NCBI GenBank assembly: GCA_963920665.1
Contig: OY987269.1
Span: forward strand, 7,008,501 to 7,072,500
Length of the DNA stretch: 64,000 bases
DNA from: Straminergon stramineum
Taxonomy: Eukaryota > Streptophyta > Bryopsida > Hypnales > Calliergonaceae
Direction of reading: 5' to 3'
The position numbers and the translations under genes are program-made. Under the pieces are notes generated by a model. The model did no database searches. It was not told the DNA's origin and saw only the letters and a program-made list of their open reading frames with translations. Positions 56,256 through 64,000 of this stretch are shown here, one piece after another. Numbering within the stretch: position 1 is the first letter of the stretch; each line of letters starts with the position of its first letter.

Positions 56256-59200
56256 AGAAGCTCTATTTGAATGGTTGCAAGGAGTTGAATATTGAGGATT
56301 CGGATCTTGAATCAATGACATCACTTATGACGTTGAATTTTAAGGGATGTGAACAACTAGAAGAGATTCCGCTAGCCATAGCCAACATGACATGTTTGCA
56401 ATGGCTTGGCTTTGAAGGTTGTAAGAAGTTGAAGGTGGGGCATGCATCATTTGAGAACCTCAAGGCTTTAAAGATTGTACACTTTGGAGGATGTGAGGTT
56501 TTGGAGAGAATGCCCCATGGATTGGGAAAGTTGGCATCACTAGAGAAGCTCTATTTGAATGGTTGCAAGGAGTTGAATATTGAGGATTTGGAGCTTGAAT
56601 CATTGACATCACTTACGACATTGAATTTTGAGGGATGTGAACAACTAGAAGAGATTCCACTAGCCATAGCCAACATGACATGTGTGCAATGGCTTGGCTT
56701 TGAAGGTTGTAAGAAGTTGAAGGTGGGGCATGCATCATTTGAGAACCTCAAGGCTTTAAAGATTGTACACTTTGGAGGATGTGAGGTGCTAGAGAAAATG
56801 CCCCACGGATTGGGAAAGTTGGCATCACTAGAGAAGCTCTATTTGAATGGTTGCAAGGAGTTGAATATTGAGGATTCGGATCTTGAATCAATGACATCAC
56901 TTATGACGTTGAATTTTAAGGGATGTGAACAACTAGAAGAGATTCCGCTAGCCATAGCCAACATGACATGTTTGCAATGGCTTGGTTTTGAAGGTTGTAA
57001 GAAGTTGAAGGTGGGGCATGCATCATTTGAGAACCTCAAGGCTTTAAAGATTGTACACTTTGGAGGATGTGAGGTTTTGGAGAGAATGCCCCATGGATTG
57101 GGAAAGTTGGCATCACTAGAGAAGCTCTATTTGAATGGTTGCAAGGAGTTGAATATTGAGGATTTGGAGCTTGAATCATTGACATCACTTACGACATTGA
57201 ATTTTGAGGGATGTGAACAACTAGAAGAGATTCCACTAGCCATAGCCAACATGACATGTGTGCAATGGCTTGGCTTTGAAGGTTGTAAGAAGTTGAAGGT
57301 GGGGCATACATCATTTGAGAACCTCAAGGCTTTAAAGATTGTACACTTTGGAGGATGTGAGGTGCTAGAGAAAATGCCCCATGGATTGGGAAAGTTGGCA
57401 TCACTAGAGAAGCTCTATTTGAATGGTTGCAAGGAGTTGAATATTGAGGATTTGGAGCTTGAGTCATTGACATCACTTACGACATTGAATTTTAAGGGAT
57501 GTGAACAACTAGAAGAGATTCCGCTAGCCATAGCCAACATGACATGTGTGCAATGGCTTGGCTTTGAAGGTTGTAAGAAGTTGAAGGTGGGGCATGCATC
57601 ATTTGAGAACCTCAAGGCTTTAAAGATTGTACACTTTGGAGGATGTGAGGTTTTGGAGAGAATGCCCCATGGATTGGGAAAGTTGGCATCACTAGAGAAG
57701 CTCTATTTGAATGGTTGCAAGGAGTTGAAGATTGAGGATTCGGATCTTGAATCAATGACATCACTTACAACATTGAATTGTGAGGGATGTCAACAACTAG
57801 AAGAGATTCCGCTAGCCATAGCCAACATGACATGTTTGCAATGGCTTGGCTTTGAAGGTTGTAAGAAGTTGAAGGTGGGGCATGCATCATTTGAGAACCT
57901 CAAGGCTTTAAAGATTGTGCACTTTGGAGGATGTGAGGTTTTGGAGAGAATGCCCCATGGATTGGGAAAGTTGGCATCACTAGAGAAGCTCTATTTGAAT
58001 GGTTGCAAGGAGTTGAATATTGAGGATTTGGATCTTGAATCATTGACATCACTTATGACGTTGAATTTTGAGGGATGTGAACAACTAGAAGAGATTCCGC
58101 TAGCCATAGCCAACATGACATGTTTGCAATGGCTTGGCTTTGAAGGTTGTAAGAAGTTGAAGGTGGGGCATACATCATTTGAGAACCTCAAGGCTTTAAA
58201 GATTGTACACTTTGGAGGATGTGAGGTGCTAGAGAAAATGCCCCATGGATTGGGAAAGTTGGCATCACTAGAGAAGCTCTATTTGAATGGTTGCAAGGAG
58301 TTGAATATTGAGGATTTGGAGCTTGAGTCATTGACATCACTTACGACATTGAATTTTGAGGGATGTGAACAACTAGAAGAGATTCCGCTAGCCATAGCCA
58401 ACATGACATGTTTGCAATGGCTTGGCTTTGAAGGTTGTAAGAAGTTGAAGGTGGGGCATGCATCATTTGAGAACCTCAAGGCTTTAAAGATTGTACACTT
58501 TGGAGGATGTGAGGTGCTAGAGAAAATGCCCCACGGATTGGGAAAGTTGGCATCACTAGAGAAGCTCTATTTGAATGGTTGCAAGGAGTTGAATATTGAG
58601 GATTCGGATCTTGAATCAATGACATCACTTATGACGTTGAATTTTAAGGGATGTGAACAACTAGAAGAGATTCAGCTAGCCATAGCCAACATGACATGTT
58701 TGCAATGGCTTGGCTTTGAAGGTTGTAAGAAGTTGAAGGTGGGGCATACATCATTTGAGAACCTCAAGGCTTTAAAGATTGTACACTTTGGAGGATGTGA
58801 GGTGCTAGAGAAAATGCCCCACGGATTGGGAAAGTTGGCATCACTAGAGAAGCTCTATTTGAATGGTTGCAAGGAGTTGAATATTGAGGATTTGGAGCTT
58901 GAGTCATTGACATCACTTACGACATTGAATTTTGAGGGATGTGAACAACTAGAAGAGATTCCACTAGCCATAGCCAACATGACATGTGTGCAATGGCTTG
59001 GCTTTGAAGGTTGTAAGAAGTTGAAGGTGGGGCATGCATCATTTGAGAACCTCAAGGCTTTAAAGATTGTGCACTTTGGAGGATGTGAGGTTTTGGAGAG
59101 AATGCCCCATGGATTGGGAAAGTTGGCATCAGTAGAGAAGCTCTATTTGAATGGTTGCAAGGAGTTGAATATTGAGGATTTGGATCTTGAATCATTGACA

Positions 59201-62200
59201 TCACTTATGACGTTGAATTTTGAGGGATGTGAACAACTAGAAGAGATTACGCTAGCCATAGCCAATATGACATGTTTGCAATGGCTTGGCTTTGAAGGTT
59301 GTAAGAAGTTGAAGGTGGGGCATGCATCATTTGAGAACCTGAAGGCTTTAAAGATTGTACACTTTGGAGGATGTGAGGTTTTGGAGAGAATGCCCCATGG
59401 ATTGGGAAAGTTGGCATCACTTGAAGAGCTGGATTTGAATGGTTGCAAGGAGTTGAATATTGAGGATTTGGAGCTTGAGTCATTGACATCACTTACGACA
59501 TTGAATTTTGAGGGATGTGAACAACTAGAAGAGATTCCGCTAGCCATAGCCAACATGACATGTGTGCAATGGCTTGGCTTTGAAGGTTGTAAGAAGTTGA
59601 AGGTGGGGCATACATCATTTGAGAACCTCAAGGCTTTAAAGATTGTACACTTTGGAGGATGTGAGGTGCTAGAGAAAATGCCCCACGGATTGGGAAAGTT
59701 GGCATCACTAGAGAAGCTCTATTTGAATGGTTGCAAGGAGTTGAATATTGAGGATTTGGAGCTTGAGTCATTGACATCACTTACGACATTGAATTTTGAG
59801 GGATGTCAACAACTAGAAGAGATTCCGCTAGCCATAGCCAACATGACATGTGTGCAATGGCTTGGCTTTGAAGGTTGTAAGAAGTTGAAGGTGGGGCATG
59901 CATCATTTGAGAACCTCAAGGCTTTAAAGATTGTACACTTTGGAGGATGTGAGGTGCTAGAGAAAATGCCCCACGGATTGGGAAAGTTGGCATCACTTGA
60001 AGAGCTTGATTTGAGTGGTTGCAAAGAGTTGAATATTGAGGATTTGGAGCTTGAGTCATTGACATCACTTACGACATTGAATTTTGAGGGATGTGAACAA
60101 CTAGAAGAGATTCCGCTAGCCATAGCCAACATGACATGTGTGCAATGGCTTGGCTTTGAAGGTTGTAAGAAGTTGAAGGTGGGGCATACATCATTTGAGA
60201 ACCTCAAGGCTTTAAAGATTGTACACTTTGGAGGATGTGAGGTGCTAGAGAAAATGCCCCACGGATTGGGAAAGTTGGCATCACTAGAGAAGCTCTATTT
60301 GAATGGTTGCAAGGAGTTGAATATTGAGGATTTGGAGCTTGAGTCATTGACATCACTTACGACATTGAATTTTGAGGGATGTGAACAACTAGAAGAGATT
60401 CCGCTAGCCATAGCCAACATGACATGTGTGCAATGGCTTGGCTTTGAAGGTTGTAAGAAGTTGAAGGTGGGGCATGCATCATTTGAGAACCTCAAGGCTT
60501 TAAAGATTGTACACTTTGGAGGATGTGAGGTGCTAGAGAAAATGCCCCACGGATTGGGAAAGTTGGCATCACTTGAAGAGCTTGATTTGAATGGTTGCAA
60601 GGAGTTGAATATTGAGGATTCGGATCTTGAATCAATGACATCACTTACGACATTGAATTTTAAGGGATGTGAACAACTAGAAGAGATTACGCTAGCCATA
60701 GCCAACATGACATGTTTGCAATGGCTTGGCTTTGAAGGTTGTAAGAAGTTGAAGGTGGGGCATGCATCATTTGAGAACCTGAAGGCTTTAAAGATTGTAC
60801 ACTTTGGAGGATGTGAGGTTTTGGAGAGAATGCCCCATGGATTGGGAAAGTTGGCATCACTAGAGAAGCTCTATTTGAATGGTTGCAAGGAGTTGAATAT
60901 TGAGGATTTGGAGCTTGAGTCATTGACATCACTTACGACATTGAATTTTGAGGGATGTGAACAACTAGAAGAGATTCCGCTAGCCATAGCCAACATGACA
61001 TGTGTGCAATGGCTTGGCTTTGAAGGTTGTAAGAAGTTGAAGGTGGGGCATGCATCATTTGAGAACCTCAAGGCTTTAAAGATTGTGCACTTTGGAGGAT
61101 GTGAGGTTTTGGAGAGAATGCCCCAGGGATTGGGAAAGTTGGCATCACTAGAGAAGCTCTATTTGAATGGTTGCAAGGAGTTGAATATTGAGGATTTGGA
61201 TCTTGAATCATTGACATCACTTATGACGTTGAATTTTGAGGGATGTGAACAACTAGAAGAGATTACGCTAGCCATAGCCAATATGACATGTTTGCAATGG
61301 CTTGGCTTTGAAGGTTGTAAGAAGTTGAAGGTGGGGCATGCATCATTTGAGAACCTCAAGGCTTTAAAGATTGTACACTTTGGAGGATGTGAGGTTTTGG
61401 AGAGAATGCCCCACGGATTGGGAAAGTTGGCATCACTTGAAGAGCTTGATTTGAATGGTTGCAAGGAGTTGAATATTGAGGATTTGGAGCTTGAATCATT
61501 GACATCACTTATGACGTTGAATTTTGAGGGATGTGAACAACTAGAAGAGATTACGCTAGCCATAGCCAATATGACATGTTTGCAATGGCTTGGCTTTGAA
61601 GGTTGTAAGAAGTTGAAGGTGGGGCATGCATCATTTGAGAACCTGAAGGCTTTAAAGATTGTACACTTTGGAGGATGTGAGGTTTTGGAGAGAATGCCCC
61701 ACGGATTGGGAAAGTTGGCATCACTTGAAGAGCTTGATTTGAATGGTTGCAAGGAGTTGAATATTGAGGATTTGGAGCTTGAATCATTGACATCACTTAC
61801 GACATTGAATTTTGAGGGATGTGAACAAGTAGAAGAGATTCCGCTAGCCATAGCCAACATGACATGTGTGCAATGGCTTGGCTTTGAAGGTTGTAAGAAG
61901 TTGAAGGTGGGGCATGCATCATTTGAGAACCTCAAGGCTTTAAAGATTGTGCACTTTGGAGGATGTGAGGTTTTGGAGAGAATGCCCCATGGATTGGGAA
62001 AGTTGGCATCAGTAGAGAAGCTCTATTTGAATGGTTGCAAGGAGTTGAATATTGAGGATTTGGATCTTGAATCATTGACATCACTTATGACGTTGAATTT
62101 TGAGGGATGTGAACAACTAGAAGAGATTACGCTAGCCATAGCCAACATGACATGTTTGCAATGGCTTGGCTTTGAAGGTTGTAAGAAGTTGAAGGTGGGG

Positions 62201-64000
62201 CATGCATCATTTGAGAACCTCAAGGCTTTAAAGATTGTACACTTTGGAGGATGTGAGGTTTTGGAGAGAATGCTCCACGGATTGGGAAAGTTGGCATCAC
62301 TTGAAGAGCTGGATTTGAATGGTTGCAAGGAGTTGAATATTGAGGATTTGGAGCTTGAGTCATTGACATCACTTACGACATTGAATTTTGAGGGATGTGA
62401 ACAACTAGAAGAGATTCCGCTAGCCATAGCCAACATGACATGTGTGCAATGGCTTGGCTTTGAAGGTTGTAAGAAGTTGAAGGTGGGGCATACATCATTT
62501 GAGAACCTCAAGGCTTTAAAGATTGTACACTTTGGAGGATGTGAGGTGCTAGAGAAAATGCCCCACGGATTGGGAAAGTTGGCATCACTAGAGAAGCTCT
62601 ATTTGAATGGTTGCAAGGAGTTGAATATTGAGGATTTGGAGCTTGAGTCATTGACATCACTTACGACATTGAATTTTGAGGGATGTCAACAACTAGAAGA
62701 GATTCCGCTAGCCATAGCCAACATGACATGTGTGCAATGGCTTGGCTTTGAAGGTTGTAAGAAGTTGAAGGTGGGGCATGCATCATTTGAGAACCTCAAG
62801 GCTTTAAAGATTGTACACTTTGGAGGATGTGAGGTTTTGGAGAGAATGCCCCACGGATTGGGAAAGTTGGCATCACTTGAAGAGCTGGATTTGAATGGTT
62901 GCAAGGAGTTGAATATTGAGGATTTGGAGCTTGAATCATTGACATCACTTACGACATTGAATTTTGAGGGATGTGAACAAGTAGAAGAGATTCCGCTAGC
63001 CATAGCCAACATGACATGTGTGCAATGGCTTGGCTTTGAAGGTTGTAAGAAGTTGAAGGTGGGGCATGCATCATTTGAGAACCTCAAGGCTTTAAAGATT
63101 GTACACTTTGGAGGATGTGAGGTTTTGGAGAGAATGCCCCATGGATTGGGAAAGTTGGCATCAGTAGAGAAGCTCTATTTGAATGGTTGCAAGGAGTTGA
63201 ATATTGAGGATTTGGATCTTGAATCATTGACATCACTTATGACGTTGAATTTTGAGGGATGTGAACAACTAGAAGAGATTACGCTAGCCATAGCCAACAT
63301 GACATGTTTGCAATGGCTTGGCTTTGAAGGTTGTAAGAAGTTGAAGGTGGGGCATGCATCATTTGAGAACCTCAAGGCTTTAAAGATTGTACACTTTGGA
63401 GGATGTGAGGTTTTGGAGAGAATGCCCCATGGATTGGGAAAGTTGGCATCACTAGAGAAGCTCTATTTGAATGGTTGCAAGGAGTTGAATATTGAGGATT
63501 TGGATCTTGAATCATTGACATCACTTACGACATTGAATTTTGAGGGATGTGAACAACTAGAAGAGATTCCGCTAGCCATAGCCAACATGACATGTTTGCA
63601 ATGGCTTGGCTTTGAAGGTTGTAAGAAGTTGAAGGTGGGGCATACATCATTTGAGAACCTCAAGGCTTTAAAGATTGTACACTTTGGAGGATGTGAGGTT
63701 TTGGAGAGAATGCCCCATGGATTGGGAAAGTTGGCATCACTAGAGAAGCTCTATTTGAATGGTTGCAAGGAGTTGAATATTGAGGATTTGGATCTTGAAT
63801 CATTGACATCACTTATGACGTTGAATTTTGAGGGATGTGAACAACTAGAAGAGATTCCGCTAGCCATAGCCAACATGACATGTGTGCAATGGCTTGGCTT
63901 TGAAGGTTGTAAGAAGTTGAAGGTGGGGCATACATCATTTGAGAACCTCAAGGCTTTAAAGATTGTACACTTTGGAGGATGTGAGGTTTTGGAGAGAATG
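56222..64000 (+). CDS. Continuation of the LRR array in the original LRR frame (3' partial)
   Basis: From the ATG at 56,222, the frame that encoded the LRRs upstream is again open for 7,779 bp to the window edge without a stop. It encodes 27 more complete 96-residue units and the first codon of another. Changes here are mostly missense and leave the LRR scaffold intact: His to Gln in PHG near 61,126, Pro to Leu near 62,273, and Leu to Val in EQLEE near 61,829 and 62,980. Persistent openness means either that the 56,220 deletion is a sequence error (homopolymer AAAA to AAA) or that the frameshift is very recent. It is probably one exon with 21,999-56,255. The C terminus lies outside the window. 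Confidence 0.7.
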   Translation, partial: MPHGLGKLASLEKLYLNGCKELNIEDSDLESMTSLMTLNFKGCEQLEEIPLAIANMTCLQWLGFEGCKKLKVGHASFENLKALKIVHFGGCEVLERMPHGLGKLASLEKLYLNGCKELNIEDLELESLTSLTTLNFEGCEQLEEIPLAIANMTCVQWLGFEGCKKLKVGHASFENLKALKIVHFGGCEVLEKMPHGLGKLASLEKLYLNGCKELNIEDSDLESMTSLMTLNFKGCEQLEEIPLAIANMTCLQWLGFEGCKKLKVGHASFENLKALKIVHFGGCEVLERMPHGLGKLASLEKLYLNGCKELNIEDLELESLTSLTTLNFEGCEQLEEIPLAIANMTCVQWLGFEGCKKLKVGHTSFENLKALKIVHFGGCEVLEKMPHGLGKLASLEKLYLNGCKELNIEDLELESLTSLTTLNFKGCEQLEEIPLAIANMTCVQWLGFEGCKKLKVGHASFENLKALKIVHFGGCEVLERMPHGLGKLASLEKLYLNGCKELKIEDSDLESMTSLTTLNCEGCQQLEEIPLAIANMTCLQWLGFEGCKKLKVGHASFENLKALKIVHFGGCEVLERMPHGLGKLASLEKLYLNGCKELNIEDLDLESLTSLMTLNFEGCEQLEEIPLAIANMTCLQWLGFEGCKKLKVGHTSFENLKALKIVHFGGCEVLEKMPHGLGKLASLEKLYLNGCKELNIEDLELESLTSLTTLNFEGCEQLEEIPLAIANMTCLQWLGFEGCKKLKVGHASFENLKALKIVHFGGCEVLEKMPHGLGKLASLEKLYLNGCKELNIEDSDLESMTSLMTLNFKGCEQLEEIQLAIANMTCLQWLGFEGCKKLKVGHTSFENLKALKIVHFGGCEVLEKMPHGLGKLASLEKLYLNGCKELNIEDLELESLTSLTTLNFEGCEQLEEIPLAIANMTCVQWLGFEGCKKLKVGHASFENLKALKIVHFGGCEVLERMPHGLGKLASVEKLYLNGCKELNIEDLDLESLTSLMTLNFEGCEQLEEITLAIANMTCLQWLGFEGCKKLKVGHASFENLKALKIVHFGGCEVLERMPHGLGKLASLEELDLNGCKELNIEDLELESLTSLTTLNFEGCEQLEEIPLAIANMTCVQWLGFEGCKKLKVGHTSFENLKALKIVHFGGCEVLEKMPHGLGKLASLEKLYLNGCKELNIEDLELESLTSLTTLNFEGCQQLEEIPLAIANMTCVQWLGFEGCKKLKVGHASFENLKALKIVHFGGCEVLEKMPHGLGKLASLEELDLSGCKELNIEDLELESLTSLTTLNFEGCEQLEEIPLAIANMTCVQWLGFEGCKKLKVGHTSFENLKALKIVHFGGCEVLEKMPHGLGKLASLEKLYLNGCKELNIEDLELESLTSLTTLNFEGCEQLEEIPLAIANMTCVQWLGFEGCKKLKVGHASFENLKALKIVHFGGCEVLEKMPHGLGKLASLEELDLNGCKELNIEDSDLESMTSLTTLNFKGCEQLEEITLAIANMTCLQWLGFEGCKKLKVGHASFENLKALKIVHFGGCEVLERMPHGLGKLASLEKLYLNGCKELNIEDLELESLTSLTTLNFEGCEQLEEIPLAIANMTCVQWLGFEGCKKLKVGHASFENLKALKIVHFGGCEVLERMPQGLGKLASLEKLYLNGCKELNIEDLDLESLTSLMTLNFEGCEQLEEITLAIANMTCLQWLGFEGCKKLKVGHASFENLKALKIVHFGGCEVLERMPHGLGKLASLEELDLNGCKELNIEDLELESLTSLMTLNFEGCEQLEEITLAIANMTCLQWLGFEGCKKLKVGHASFENLKALKIVHFGGCEVLERMPHGLGKLASLEELDLNGCKELNIEDLELESLTSLTTLNFEGCEQVEEIPLAIANMTCVQWLGFEGCKKLKVGHASFENLKALKIVHFGGCEVLERMPHGLGKLASVEKLYLNGCKELNIEDLDLESLTSLMTLNFEGCEQLEEITLAIANMTCLQWLGFEGCKKLKVGHASFENLKALKIVHFGGCEVLERMLHGLGKLASLEELDLNGCKELNIEDLELESLTSLTTLNFEGCEQLEEIPLAIANMTCVQWLGFEGCKKLKVGHTSFENLKALKIVHFGGCEVLEKMPHGLGKLASLEKLYLNGCKELNIEDLELESLTSLTTLNFEGCQQLEEIPLAIANMTCVQWLGFEGCKKLKVGHASFENLKALKIVHFGGCEVLERMPHGLGKLASLEELDLNGCKELNIEDLELESLTSLTTLNFEGCEQVEEIPLAIANMTCVQWLGFEGCKKLKVGHASFENLKALKIVHFGGCEVLERMPHGLGKLASVEKLYLNGCKELNIEDLDLESLTSLMTLNFEGCEQLEEITLAIANMTCLQWLGFEGCKKLKVGHASFENLKALKIVHFGGCEVLERMPHGLGKLASLEKLYLNGCKELNIEDLDLESLTSLTTLNFEGCEQLEEIPLAIANMTCLQWLGFEGCKKLKVGHTSFENLKALKIVHFGGCEVLERMPHGLGKLASLEKLYLNGCKELNIEDLDLESLTSLMTLNFEGCEQLEEIPLAIANMTCVQWLGFEGCKKLKVGHTSFENLKALKIVHFGGCEVLERM

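Larger units (their letters stand above)
22527..64000 (+). repeat. 288-bp coding tandem repeat array, at least 144 units
   Basis: Landmark: the ATG of MPHGLG recurs at 22,527 (as MPLGLE), 22,815, 23,103 and so on. 22,815 to 56,223 (expected position) is exactly 116 x 288, and 56,222 to 63,998 is exactly 27 x 288. With the first diverged unit this makes 144 complete units, with no indel other than one missing base. Internally each unit is four 72-bp LRR modules that share FEGC/NGC/GGC words but are diverged from one another. So the 72-bp repeat is ancient, and the 288-bp unit was amplified later and homogenised. Units from about 24,200 on are nearly identical; those at 22,527-23,400 are the most diverged. 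The array continues past the window. Confidence 0.97.

Noticed and set aside
22856..63951. Large series of minus-strand open frames of 66 to 354 residues opposite the LRR array
   Set aside because: They recur with the 288-bp period as a by-product of codon composition in the plus-strand LRRs; they start and stop at the same repeat positions and have no independent motif or splice context.
22527..64000. CRISPR array or non-coding satellite DNA
   Set aside because: There are no spacers, the unit is a whole number of codons, and the reading frame follows in splice register from an NB-ARC exon and encodes regular LRRs.

Overview
The window looks like nuclear DNA of a land plant, most likely a bryophyte and probably a moss. 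The basis is an AT-rich sequence with GT-AG introns, many short terminal-inverted-repeat elements, and one immune-receptor-type gene in which a protein kinase is fused to NB-ARC and LRR domains. That kinase-NBS-LRR class (PNL/PKN) is known from mosses. The species assignment is inference.

Layout. Positions 1-16,480 are repeat-rich and gene-poor. They hold a 750-bp foldback element (29-779), a 257-bp relative with TTAA ends (6421-6677), three elements that share one right end closing in TTAGGGGTTAA (ends at 5142, 8914 and 13486), three GTAAAAT/GGCCCATTAC-type inverted-repeat elements (853-1713, 2420-2813, 9157-9623), and a broken fragment of a GT29 sialyltransferase-like gene (3950-4343). Positions 16,480-17,154 are GC-richer and are the likely promoter and 5' UTR of the large gene. 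Positions 17,155-18,928 look like its leader intron; this opens with a degenerate minisatellite in which the splice-donor-like hexamer GTGAGT recurs five times.

The main gene starts at the ATG at 18,977 and runs off the window. Exon 1 (18,977-20,608) encodes a helical MLKL-NTD/HeLo-like region, a protein kinase and a Trp-rich hydrophobic linker. Exon 2 (20,780-21,820) encodes an NB-ARC with P-loop, LDDV, GLPL-like and MHD motifs. Exon 3 starts at 21,999 and encodes leucine-rich repeats. Both coding introns are phase 0 with GT-AG ends, so kinase, NB-ARC and LRR each occupy a separable exon.

Exon 3 is exceptional. From 22,527 to the end of the window it is a tandem array of a 288-bp (96-codon) unit, each unit encoding four 24-residue LRRs. 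There are 144 complete units and a further one beginning at 63,998, so about 576 LRRs, with the array still running at the window edge. Unit length is kept exactly, apart from one missing A at 56,220-56,222 that moves the frame to a TAG at 56,253-56,255. Downstream of it the same LRR frame is open for another 7.8 kb. Read to the frameshift, the protein is 12,309 residues; if the missing base is a sequence error, it is at least about 14,890 residues. Shared rare variants show that blocks of 13, 14-15 and 18 units were duplicated, and variation among units gathers at the exposed positions of the LRR beta-strands.
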